The notes under the pieces were generated by a model that was not told the origin of the DNA, did no database searches, and saw only the letters and a program-made list of their open reading frames with translations. A stretch of 64,000 bases of DNA. Source: Streptomyces sp. V3I7. GTDB lineage: Bacteria > Actinomycetota > Actinomycetes > Streptomycetales > Streptomycetaceae. Positions within the stretch are counted from its first letter, which is position 1. Each line of letters opens with the position of its first letter. The position numbers were made by a program, and so were the translations under genes. The stretch spans positions 4,505,001 to 4,569,000 of the forward strand of contig NZ_JAUSZK010000001.1 of assembly GCF_030817495.1 (NCBI RefSeq), given 5' to 3'. Below, piece after piece: positions 17,712 through 25,367 of the stretch.

Positions 17712-17933
17712 GGCCTGTCGTTTGGATAATCCCGGCATCGCGGGGCCTGGCACGCACATCTGCCGCGTTGTCGTCGGTTGCCAACTCCCCCACGCTCGGC
17801 TCCGCTCGCGCGGGGGGACCCCCATCGCGTTGACGCCCTCCTCCGCCTTGCAGCTGCACGCACCAGACCCCGCTCGGGTCGGTCGAGAAGTACCGCACCT
17901 CACAGCCGGCCTGATCCAAACGACAGACCCTAG
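17708..17933. mobile_element. MITE-like repeat, copy 1 (226 bp)
   Basis: First of three near-identical copies. Its ends are inverted repeats: left CTAGGGCCTGTCGTTTGGAT, and the right end read backwards CTAGGGTCTGTCGTTTGGAT (19 of 20). Both ends carry CTAG, consistent with a TA or CTAG target-site duplication. It encodes no transposase; a short open frame on the minus strand is conserved between copies but resembles nothing I know. The middle holds a nested palindromic block (about 17788-17828). It sits between convergent genes and overlaps the TAG stop of the left one. Confidence 0.85.
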
Positions 17934-17968
17934 CCGTACCGCGTGTTCCTCTGTTCCTCGTACGAGGA

Positions 17969-19201
17969 CTACTCCTCCACCAGGAGCTTCTCCCGCAGCT
18001 GCGCCAGCGTGCGCGCCAGCAGCCGCGAGACGTGCATCTGCGAGATGCCGACCTCTTGCGCGATCTGCGACTGCGTCATGTTGCCGAAGAAACGCAGCAA
18101 CAGGATCCGCTTCTCGCGCGGCGGCAGATCCTCCAGCAGCGGCTTGAGCGACTCGCGGTACTCGACGCCTTCGAGAGCCTCGTCCTCGGCGCCGAGGGTG
18201 TCGGCGACCGCGGGAGACTCGTCGTCGGTGTCGGGGACGTCCAGCGACAGGGTGGAGTAGGCGTTCGCCGACTCCAGGCCCTCCAGGACCTCCTCCTCCG
18301 AGATGGCGAGCTTCTCGGCCAGCTCGTGGACCGTGGGGGAGCGGCCGTGCTGCTGGGACAGCTCGGCCGTGGCCGTGGTGAGCGCCAGCCGCAGCTCCTG
18401 CAGGCGGCGCGGGACGCGCACGGCCCAGCCCTTGTCGCGGAAGTGCCGCTTGATCTCGCCGACGACCGTCGGAGTGGCGTACGTCGAGAACTCCACGCCG
18501 CGGTCGGGGTCGAAGCGGTCCACGGACTTGATCAGGCCGATGGTGGCGACCTGCGTGAGGTCGTCCAGCGGCTCACCGCGGTTGCGGAACCGGCGCGCCA
18601 GGTGCTCGACGAGCGGCAGGTGCATGCGGACCAGCCTGTTGCGCAGTTCCGCGTACTCGGCGCTGCCGTCCTTCAGCGCGCGCAGCTCGACGAACAGCGC
18701 GCGCGCCCCGCTCCGGTCCTGGGGGGCGTGCTGCGTGCCCTGTGCGTTCTGGGCGCCCAGCGCTTCGTCCTCGGAGTTTCGCTCGTGCTCGCTCATCGTC
18801 CCCGTTGCCCTTCCCCGAGCTCCCGCCTCCTCCCTCACGGCCGGCTTCGCTCGGGCGGGGGTGCCTCCCTGGTCGGTGGGCACGGCCCCGGTCCGTCCCT
18901 CCGGCGCCGCGCCGCGCGTGGCATCGGCCACGTCCCGCCGCGCGCCGTCCGGGGTGCCCGGCCGCACGGATTCGTCCTCCGGGTGCGGCCTGGCCTGCTC
19001 GGGAATGCCGTCGACGCCCTCGGCGCCGTCCGCCAGGAACCGGGAGGATTCCCCAGGGCCCTCGCTCCGGCTCTGTCCCTCGCTGTCGGCGCCGCCCGGG
19101 CGCGCGGAGCCCCACGAGCCGGGGGCAGTGCCCGCGTTCTCGCCCGGCAGCTCCCGTGTGCCGCGCTCTTCGTCCCGCACCGGCCCGTCCCCGTTCCTCA
19201 C
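17969..19201 (-). CDS. sigH: SigH, SigB/F/G-type stress sigma factor
   Basis: Group 3 sigma factor of 410 residues if read from the GTG at 19201, which overlaps the ushX stop (GTGA). Region 2 (LVRMHLPLVEHLARRF, FDPDRGVEFSTYATPTVVGE), region 3 and region 4 (MTQSQIAQEVGISQMHVSRL) occupy the last ~250 residues. The first ~135 are a low-complexity acidic/proline-rich extension. S. coelicolor SigH is known to be made in several sizes with such an extension; an internal ATG at 18796 would give a 275-residue form. Role by homology: osmotic stress and septation. The extension includes a palindromic repeat also found inside the MITE. Confidence 0.93.
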   Translation of the reverse strand: MRNGDGPVRDEERGTRELPGENAGTAPGSWGSARPGGADSEGQSRSEGPGESSRFLADGAEGVDGIPEQARPHPEDESVRPGTPDGARRDVADATRGAAPEGRTGAVPTDQGGTPARAKPAVREEAGARGRATGTMSEHERNSEDEALGAQNAQGTQHAPQDRSGARALFVELRALKDGSAEYAELRNRLVRMHLPLVEHLARRFRNRGEPLDDLTQVATIGLIKSVDRFDPDRGVEFSTYATPTVVGEIKRHFRDKGWAVRVPRRLQELRLALTTATAELSQQHGRSPTVHELAEKLAISEEEVLEGLESANAYSTLSLDVPDTDDESPAVADTLGAEDEALEGVEYRESLKPLLEDLPPREKRILLLRFFGNMTQSQIAQEVGISQMHVSRLLARTLAQLREKLLVEE

Positions 19202-19611
19202 GCCGGCCCGGGACCCGCGCCGCGCTGTTTGTAGAGGCTGATCGACACGGTCTTGTCCTCGTCGACGGCCGACGAGACCTTGCCCGCCAGGGCCGACAGC
19301 ACGGTCCAGGCGAAGGTGTCCCGCGAGGGCGCGTTGCCGTCGGTCGTCGGTGCGGACACCGTGACCTCGAGCGAGTCGTCGACGAGCCGGAAGACGCAGC
19401 TGAGCACCGAGCCGGGCACGGCCTGCTGGAGCAGGATGGCGCAGGCCTCGTCGACCGCGATGCGCAGGTCCTCGATCTCGTCCAGGGTGAAGTCCAAGCG
19501 GGCCGCGAGTCCGGCCGTGGCCGTCCGCAGCACCGACAGGTAGGCACCCGCTGCCGGCAGCCGGACTTCCACGAAGTCCTGGGCCGCGGGCTCGCCTGCG
19601 ATCTGGGACAC
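19198..19611 (-). CDS. ushX: UshX/PrsH, anti-sigma factor for SigH
   Basis: Anti-sigma factor of 137 residues in the RsbW/SpoIIAB-like GHKL ATPase family. Partial ATPase motifs are seen: IAVDEACAILLQQA (N-box-like, with the usual Asn replaced) and the later ALAGKVSSAVDEDKTVSISL. It would hold SigH inactive until stress. The GTG at 19611 is preferred over the ATG at 19623 because GGAGG sits 5 nt ahead of it. The stop overlaps the sigH start by GTGA, giving coupled, stoichiometric synthesis. Confidence 0.9.
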   Translation of the reverse strand: MSQIAGEPAAQDFVEVRLPAAGAYLSVLRTATAGLAARLDFTLDEIEDLRIAVDEACAILLQQAVPGSVLSCVFRLVDDSLEVTVSAPTTDGNAPSRDTFAWTVLSALAGKVSSAVDEDKTVSISLYKQRGAGPGPA

Positions 19612-19820
19612 CCTCACCTCCAAGGTGGTACAAGCTTCTCGGGGCCGAGGGTCGCCCCTCGGGGTAACGCGATTGCTGGTTCAGCGGTGACGCTATCGCG
19701 CTCCGAACGTTCGTGTCCCCGGGACCCCGTCCCCCTGGTGTCACTCACAGTAAACCTGTGGATACGCTCCGTGTCTAGGGGTCTGCGGGCCCAATTGGGA
19801 AGAGCGCGCGCCGGATTGAC

Positions 19821-19846
19821 GTACCCAGACGTCAGACGCGCGAACC
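19821..19846 (-). promoter_or_regulatory. sigma-B-type promoter of ushX-sigH
   Basis: On the minus strand, -35 GGTTCG (19846-19841), 14 bp, then -10 GGGTAC (19826-19821). This fits the SigH/SigB consensus (GTTT, 14-16 bp, GGGTAY) and suggests autoregulation, as reported for a sigH promoter in S. coelicolor. It leaves a leader of about 200 nt. Confidence 0.6.
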
Positions 19847-19895
19847 GTTCGAACCGGCGGTCGTCATGCAGTGTCACACGACTTCGTGGCCGACG

Positions 19896-20156
19896 TCACA
19901 CGAGTACATGATCGACGTAGCACCAGCGCCAGTCCTCGCCCTGCTCGAAGGTCCGCATGACCGGGTGACCGGACGTCTCGTGGTGCTTCGTCGCGTGCCG
20001 GTACGGCGAGGAGTCGCAGCAGGCGACGTGGCCGCACGTCAGGCACATCCGCAGCTGGACCGGGTTCGTGCCGAGCGCGAGACACTCCGGGCAGGTCCCG
20101 TCCTGCGGCTCGGGCTCCGGGTGCGGCAGCGCGCCGGCGTGCGTGCACTGTTTCAT
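19896..20156 (-). CDS. UBP-type zinc-finger protein
   Basis: Protein of 86 residues that is almost entirely a ZnF-UBP domain: CPECLALG, MCLTCGHVACCDSS and the histidine cluster HATKHHETSGHPVMRTF supply zinc ligands, ending with the WRWCYVDH core. In eukaryotes the fold binds ubiquitin tails; in actinobacteria its partner is unknown. It is divergent from the Na+/H+ antiporter 61 bp away, and such zinc-finger domains are often found fused or next to CPA1 antiporters, which hints at a regulatory role. Confidence 0.85.
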   Translation of the reverse strand: MKQCTHAGALPHPEPEPQDGTCPECLALGTNPVQLRMCLTCGHVACCDSSPYRHATKHHETSGHPVMRTFEQGEDWRWCYVDHVLV

Positions 20157-20217
20157 GATTGCCAGATTACGACGGGCCGGCCGGGAGCCGCGCGGACAAT
20201 CGAGGGCGGGCGAGGAC

Positions 20218-21813
20218 ATGGACGTGATGCCGCTGCTGTTGCTGGTGGCGGGCAGTACGGTGGTCGCCGCGGCCGCCCGGCGCACGCCCGTCCCGGCGCC
20301 CCTGCTCCTGGTCGCGGTCGGGCTGGCCGTCTCGTACATCCCCGGCATGCCGGACTACACCCTCGACCCCGAGGTCGTCCTCCCGCTGCTGCTGCCCCCG
20401 CTGCTGTACACCTCGGCCTCCGACAGCTCCTACCTCGACCTGCGGGCCCAGCTGCGGCCCGTCGCGCTGCTGTCGGTCGGCTACGTGCTCTTCGCGACCT
20501 TCGTCGTCGGCGGGGCGGCCTACGCGCTCGTGCCCGGGCTGCCGCTGCCCGCCGCGCTGGTGCTGGGCGCGGTGGTGGCGCCCCCGGACGCGGTCGCGGC
20601 GACGGCGGTGGCCCGCCGGCTCGGACTGCCGTCCCGGATCACGACCATCCTCCAGGGCGAGTCCCTGCTGAACGACGCCACCGCGATCACCGCCTACAAG
20701 GTGGCCGTCGCGGCGGCGGTCGGCGAGGCCGCCACCTGGTCCGGCGCGGGGGTCGAGTTCCTGGTCGCGGCGGTCGGTGGCGTCGCCGTCGGCCTGGTGC
20801 TGATGGTCCCACTGCACTGGCTGCGCACCCACCTGAAGGAACCGCTCCTGCAGAACACGCTCTCGCTGCTCGTCCCGTTCGTGGCGTACGGCGTCGCCGA
20901 GCAGCTGCACGCCTCCGGCGTCCTCGCGGTCGTGGTCGTCGCCCTGTATCTGGGGCACCGCGCGTGGGAGGTCGATTTCGCCACCCGGCTCCAGGAGGAC
21001 GCCGTGTGGAAGATGGTCGCCTTCATCCTGGAGTCCGCCGTCTTCGCCCTCATCGGACTGCAACTGCCCATCGTCCTCAGGGGCCTGGAGGCGTACGACG
21101 CCGCCGACGCCGCCTGGTACGCGGTGGCCGTCTTCCTGGTGGTCGTCGCCACCCGGTTCGTCTGGATCTATCCGGCGGCCTTCCTGCCGCGGCTGCTGTC
21201 GGCGCGGATCAGGGAACGCGAGGCCAACCCCACCTGGCGGAGCCCGGTGGTCACCTCCTGGGCCGGGATGCGCGGGGTGGTGTCCCTGGCCATCGCGTTC
21301 TCCATCCCGCTGACCGTGCACGGCGGCGCCCCGTTCCCACAGCGCAACCTGATCCTGTTCCTGACGTTCACGACGGTCATCGGCACGCTGGTGGTCCAGG
21401 GGCTGACGCTGCCCCCGCTGATCCGCCGGCTGCGGTTCCCCGCCCCGGACCCGCAGGCCCAGACCCTCGCCGAGGCCAACGCCCAGGCCCAGGCCTCCCG
21501 CGCCGCCGAGACCCACCTCGAAGAACTCCTCGCCGACGAACGCAACGCCCTGCCCCCGCCCCTCGCCGACCGCCTCATCGGCGTCCTGGAACGCCGCCGC
21601 AACGCCGTCTGGGAGCGCCTCGGCGCCCCGAACCCGGTGACCGGTGAATCGGTCGACGACACCTACCGCCGCCTCTCCCGCGAAGTGATCGGCACCGAAC
21701 GCGCGGTCTTCGTCAAACTCCGCGACCTGCGCTACATCGACGACGAAATGCTCCGCACCCTGCTGCGCCGACTGGACCTGGAGGAGGCGGCGGCTTATCG
21801 GGAGGCGGCGTAG
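20218..21813 (+). CDS. CPA1-family Na+/H+ antiporter
   Basis: Membrane antiporter of 531 residues with 11-12 transmembrane helices followed by a soluble tail of ~120 residues. CPA1 marks are visible: LPPLLYTSASDSS early on, the ion-binding region GAVVAPPDAVAATAVARRLG, and GESLLNDATAITAYK with the Asn-Asp pair, then WAGMRGVVSLAIAF. It would export Na+ using the proton gradient and control pH. The tail (AEANAQAQASRAAETHLEEL) is helical. The start ATG at 20218 gives a membrane segment at once (MDVMPLLLLVAGS). Confidence 0.92.
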   Translation: MDVMPLLLLVAGSTVVAAAARRTPVPAPLLLVAVGLAVSYIPGMPDYTLDPEVVLPLLLPPLLYTSASDSSYLDLRAQLRPVALLSVGYVLFATFVVGGAAYALVPGLPLPAALVLGAVVAPPDAVAATAVARRLGLPSRITTILQGESLLNDATAITAYKVAVAAAVGEAATWSGAGVEFLVAAVGGVAVGLVLMVPLHWLRTHLKEPLLQNTLSLLVPFVAYGVAEQLHASGVLAVVVVALYLGHRAWEVDFATRLQEDAVWKMVAFILESAVFALIGLQLPIVLRGLEAYDAADAAWYAVAVFLVVVATRFVWIYPAAFLPRLLSARIREREANPTWRSPVVTSWAGMRGVVSLAIAFSIPLTVHGGAPFPQRNLILFLTFTTVIGTLVVQGLTLPPLIRRLRFPAPDPQAQTLAEANAQAQASRAAETHLEELLADERNALPPPLADRLIGVLERRRNAVWERLGAPNPVTGESVDDTYRRLSREVIGTERAVFVKLRDLRYIDDEMLRTLLRRLDLEEAAAYREAA

Positions 21814-22019
21814 CGGGGGGCCGGTGGGCTGCGGGGCGCCCTGCTTGGCGGCGAGCGGTCGGGCGGGGACGGTGGCGGTCGGGCGGTGGATGGGTGCCGC
21901 GCGGGCGTGTTTCGGCGTAGCCGTTGAGGCGTGCGCGCGTCGAGCGGTCATACGGTGCGGGCGGGGGCGCGTGCGCAGCGGCGGCCTATCGCAGCGGCGG
22001 CCTGCGGGGTGCTCCCGGT

Positions 22020-22919
22020 CTACCCGTCGGGGAACGGTCTGCCCGTGATCACCGCGGCGACCGTCGTGCCGCGCGGGAAGGAGCCCTCGGCGGTCAGGGT
22101 GGTCAGGCCGTAGAGCAGCTTGGCGACATAGTGGCGTTCCACGGGGAGGCCGTGGCGCTGTTCGAAGTCGTCGGCGAAGCCTTCGAGTTCGGGGGTGGTG
22201 TGGGCGTAGCCGCCGAAGTGGAAGCGTTCGTCGAGCGACCAGGTGCCGCGTCGGGCGCCGAAGGCGTGCTCCTGGAGGGTCTGGGTGTCGGCGGCCAGGA
22301 AGCCGCCCTTGAGGACCGGTATGCCGAGGGCCCGCTGCTCGGGAGCGAGTCCGGCGGCCAGTCCGGCCAGCGTGCCTCCCGTGCCGCAGGCGACCGCGAC
22401 GACGTCGGCCCGTCCCCGCAGTTCCTCACCGAGCGCCCGGCAGCCGCGTACCGCCGCCGCGTTGCTGCCGCCCTCGGGGACGACGTGGGCGCTCTCGGCG
22501 TCGGCCGCTCGCAGGAGGGCGGCCAGGGTGTCCGGGTCGGTCTTGTGGCGATACGTCGATCTGTCGACGAAGTGCAGGCGCATGCCGTTCGCCGCGCAGC
22601 GGGCGAGGGAGGGGTTGAGGGGGCGGCCGGCCAGTTCGTGGCCGCGGACCACACCGATCGTCGTGAGGCCCAGGAGCCGGCCCGCGGCGGCGGTGGCACG
22701 GAGGTGGTTGGAGTACGCGCCGCCGAACGTGACCAGCGGACGTCCCGCCGCGGCCTCGATGTTGGGTAGCAGCTTGCGCCACTTGTTGCCGATGAGTTCC
22801 GGGTGGATCAGGTCGTCGCGCTTGAGCAGGAGACGGACGCCGTGCCGGGCGAACCGGTCGTCGGCCACGTCCTCCAGGGGCGAGGGGAGCCGGGGGGCGA
22901 GCGCGGCGTAGCTGGTCAC
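22020..22919 (-). CDS. ACC deaminase/D-cysteine desulfhydrase-family PLP enzyme
   Basis: Tryptophan-synthase-beta-fold PLP enzyme of 299 residues. The PLP lysine lies in LIGNKWRKL; the substrate-loop TFGGAYSNHLRATAAAGR and the phosphate-binding glycine run ACGTGGTLAGLAAGL are characteristic. Members include 1-aminocyclopropane-1-carboxylate deaminase and D-cysteine desulfhydrase; the sequence alone does not separate them. The GTG at 22919 is in frame where homologues start. About 200 bp of non-coding DNA separate it from the antiporter. The amidase gene on the same strand ends 35 bp upstream, so they may be co-transcribed. Confidence 0.85.
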   Translation of the reverse strand: MTSYAALAPRLPSPLEDVADDRFARHGVRLLLKRDDLIHPELIGNKWRKLLPNIEAAAGRPLVTFGGAYSNHLRATAAAGRLLGLTTIGVVRGHELAGRPLNPSLARCAANGMRLHFVDRSTYRHKTDPDTLAALLRAADAESAHVVPEGGSNAAAVRGCRALGEELRGRADVVAVACGTGGTLAGLAAGLAPEQRALGIPVLKGGFLAADTQTLQEHAFGARRGTWSLDERFHFGGYAHTTPELEGFADDFEQRHGLPVERHYVAKLLYGLTTLTAEGSFPRGTTVAAVITGRPFPDG

Positions 22920-22954
22920 GGCTTCATTGTCGCCCCCGCGGTCGATCCGGGCCG

Positions 22955-23548
22955 TCAGTCCTTCAGGCGGTCCCTGATCCGCTCGCGCATCCCGGCCATC
23001 GTGAAGCCGCGCGGATCCACCTTCCCCGGCTGCCACTCCAGGTGCCCGATGACCGAACGCTCCGTCCACCCGTGATGGCGGCAGAGCGCGGCCGCGGCCT
23101 TCTCGATCGCCTCCAGCTGGACCTCGGGCCACGGGTCGTCGCCGTCGCCCAGGTTCTCGCACTCGAACCCGTAGAAGTACCGGTTCCCGTCGGTGTCGGC
23201 CGTGTTGTCCGGCGGCAGCCGCTTCTCGGCGATCACCGCGCGGAGCACGTCGGGGTCGCCGAGCCCGGCATGGTTGGCGCGGCCGTGGCCGACGAGGTGG
23301 ACCCGGCCGTCCTTGGTGATCACGCCGTGGCAGAGCGGGCCCGGCAGCTCCGGGGGGCCGCTGCGGCACAGGTCCACCGTCCGCCGGCTGCCCTGGGTGA
23401 CCGTGTGGTGGATCATCACGCCGTGCACGGGCCCCCACGGACCCTTGTGGTTGCGGTTGTGGCGCTCCCAGTCGCCGACCTCGACGACGGTGAGCCCCTC
23501 TTCCCTCAAGGCGTCCAGAAAAGCCCTCGCGGACATGGGTGAGGCCAT
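22955..23548 (-). CDS. N-acetylmuramoyl-L-alanine amidase (Amidase_2)
   Basis: Peptidoglycan amidase domain protein of 197 residues. Zinc ligands and fold motifs are seen: VHGVMIHHTVTQGS (first His), FYGFECENLGDGDDPWPE, and RSVIGHLEWQPGKVDPRGF (second His and Asp). No signal peptide is present, so export by another route, a cytoplasmic role in recycling, or a phage-derived origin are all possible. The start at 23548 gives the family's compact form; the open frame continues upstream without likeness. Confidence 0.88.
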   Translation of the reverse strand: MASPMSARAFLDALREEGLTVVEVGDWERHNRNHKGPWGPVHGVMIHHTVTQGSRRTVDLCRSGPPELPGPLCHGVITKDGRVHLVGHGRANHAGLGDPDVLRAVIAEKRLPPDNTADTDGNRYFYGFECENLGDGDDPWPEVQLEAIEKAAAALCRHHGWTERSVIGHLEWQPGKVDPRGFTMAGMRERIRDRLKD

Positions 23549-23848
23549 GGGTGCCTCCTTCGCTCCGTGTCCGGCGGCCACCGGGCGTGGCCGCCTCGTA
23601 TCGCTGCTTCTCCGAAAACGGACGTCCCGGACCACGCGTTCGTACAGCGTGCGAGCCGATCCGGACAACTTCCGGAGGTGGGATCCCCCGTCAAATCGCC
23701 GTCTTTTCCCACTAGTTCGATGATCCATTCCCGCTCGATCGGGTAATGGCAGCGACACGGTCCGTGATGGAAGCTGGTTGTGCGATTGATGCACCGGCGC
23801 AGTTCGGCTCCGGTGCACGACTGGGCATGACTGGGAGGGCAGTTCTCT
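23549..23848. other. divergent intergenic region, amidase / encapsulin
   Basis: Three hundred bases with no gene. It must hold both promoters. The encapsulin leader ends with GGGAGGGCAG 10 nt before its ATG. Lower-GC patches near 23640-23720 are the likely promoter zone, but I do not see a convincing -35/-10 pair. Confidence 0.5.
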
Positions 23849-25255
23849 ATGTCGGTAGGCGAAGAGGTCCGCACGGATCAGAGCAAGCCGCAGCAGTCTC
23901 TCGGTACGGCGGCAGCGCGGAACCTGGCCACCACCACCAAGTCCGTGCCTCAGATGCAGGAGATCAGCTCCCGCTGGCTGCTGCGCACGCTGCCATGGGT
24001 GAACGTCCAGGGCGGCACGTACCGGGTGAACCGGCGGCTGACCTACGCGGTCGGCGACGGCCGCATCACCTTCGTGAAGACCGGCGACCGCGTCGAGGTC
24101 ATCCCGGCGGAACTGGGCGAGCTGCCGGCCCTGCGCTCGTACGAGGACGAGGAGGTCCTCTCGGAGCTGGCCCAGCGCTGCCGCCAGCGCAACGTCGCCC
24201 CGGGCGAGGTGATCGCCTCGTTCGGCAGCCAGACCGACGATGTGTACCTGCTCGCGCACGGCAGGGTCGAGAAGATCGGCACCGGCCCGTACGGTGACGA
24301 CGCGGTCCTCGGAGTCCTCGCCGACGGCGCGTACTTCGGCGAGCAGGCGCTCCTCGACCCGGACGCCATCTGGGAGTACACGGCCCGCGCCGACACGGCC
24401 TGCACGATGCTGATCCTCTCCCGCCGGGACTTCGAGCAGGTCGCGGAGCGCGCCGACTCCCTGCGCGAGCACCTCCAGGAACTGCGCGCGCTCCCGGCGC
24501 AGCGCACCAACAAGTACGGCGAGAAGGAGGTCGACCTCGCCGCCGGCCACACCGGCGAGCCGGACATCCCGCACACCTTCGTCGACTACGAGGCGAGGCC
24601 CCGCGAGTACCAGCTGAGCATCGCCCAGACCGTGCTGCGCATCCACTCGCGCGTGGCCGACCTCTACAACCAGCCCATGAACCAGACCGAGCAGCAGCTG
24701 CGGCTCACCGTCGAGGCGTTGAAGGAACGCCAGGAGCACGAGCTCATCAACAACCGCGAGTTCGGGCTGCTGCACAACTGCGAGTACGACCAGCGGATCC
24801 AGCCCCACGACGGCGTGCCCAGCCCGGACGACATGGACGAGCTGCTCTGCCGACGGCGCGGCACCAAGCTGTTCCTCGCCCACCCGAAGGCGATCGCCGC
24901 GTTCGGCCGCGAGCTCAACAGCCGCGGACTCGTGCCGGAGACCGTCGACATCGGCGGCAATCGCATCCCCACCTGGCGCGGGGTGCCGATCTACCCGTGC
25001 AACAAGATCCCCGTCACCGAGGCGCGGACCACCTCGATCATCGCCATGCGTACCGGCGAGGAGGACCAGGGCGTCGTCGGGCTGCGGCAGTCCGGCATCC
25101 CGGACGAGATCGAACCGAGCCTTTCCGTGCGCTTCATGGGCATCAACGAGCAGGCCATCATCAAGTATCTCGTGACGGCCTACTATTCGGCGGCGGTCCT
25201 GGTGCCGGACGCGCTCGGCGTCCTGGAGAACGTCGAGATCGGCCGCTGGAGGTGA
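23849..25255 (+). CDS. Family 2B encapsulin shell protein with cyclic-nucleotide-binding-like domain (EshA-like)
   Basis: HK97-fold nanocompartment protein of 468 residues. Residues 1-95 form the N-terminal arm and first shell strands ([22 protein letters not shown]). About 105-215 is an inserted cyclic-nucleotide-binding-like domain ([31 protein letters not shown]). The rest is the shell P/A domain ([26 protein letters not shown] to [13 protein letters not shown] end). This is the architecture of Family 2B encapsulins and of Streptomyces EshA. In the phosphate-binding cassette the arginine expected after FGExAL is not at its usual place ([12 protein letters not shown]), so cAMP binding is doubtful. 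The polyprenyl synthase gene 112 bp downstream is the likely cargo. Confidence 0.9.
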   Translation: MSVGEEVRTDQSKPQQSLGTAAARNLATTTKSVPQMQEISSRWLLRTLPWVNVQGGTYRVNRRLTYAVGDGRITFVKTGDRVEVIPAELGELPALRSYEDEEVLSELAQRCRQRNVAPGEVIASFGSQTDDVYLLAHGRVEKIGTGPYGDDAVLGVLADGAYFGEQALLDPDAIWEYTARADTACTMLILSRRDFEQVAERADSLREHLQELRALPAQRTNKYGEKEVDLAAGHTGEPDIPHTFVDYEARPREYQLSIAQTVLRIHSRVADLYNQPMNQTEQQLRLTVEALKERQEHELINNREFGLLHNCEYDQRIQPHDGVPSPDDMDELLCRRRGTKLFLAHPKAIAAFGRELNSRGLVPETVDIGGNRIPTWRGVPIYPCNKIPVTEARTTSIIAMRTGEEDQGVVGLRQSGIPDEIEPSLSVRFMGINEQAIIKYLVTAYYSAAVLVPDALGVLENVEIGRWR

Positions 25256-25367
25256 CGTTTCCGCACGTCGCGGCCGTGTCCGCGCCCGTGGGCGTGGGTA
25301 AGCCCTCGTGGTACAAGCCCAGTTGGGCCGGACGCGCCATCGTCCGCGGCCTCCGCGAGGGAGAAGC

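Noticed and set aside
17656..17919. Short minus-strand frame within MITE copies (begins MDQAGCEVRYFS)
   Set aside because: Present in all three copies but it follows from their near-identity; it differs in length between copies, and no ribosome site or family is seen.
21814..22019. Possible small gene between the antiporter and the PLP enzyme
   Set aside because: The frame there (from 21824) is Arg/Cys/Gly-rich with poor codon bias and no ribosome site.
23700..23760. Sigma-B-type promoter for the encapsulin (GTTCG ... GGGTAA)
   Set aside because: The spacing between the two parts is about 21 bp, too long for this promoter class.
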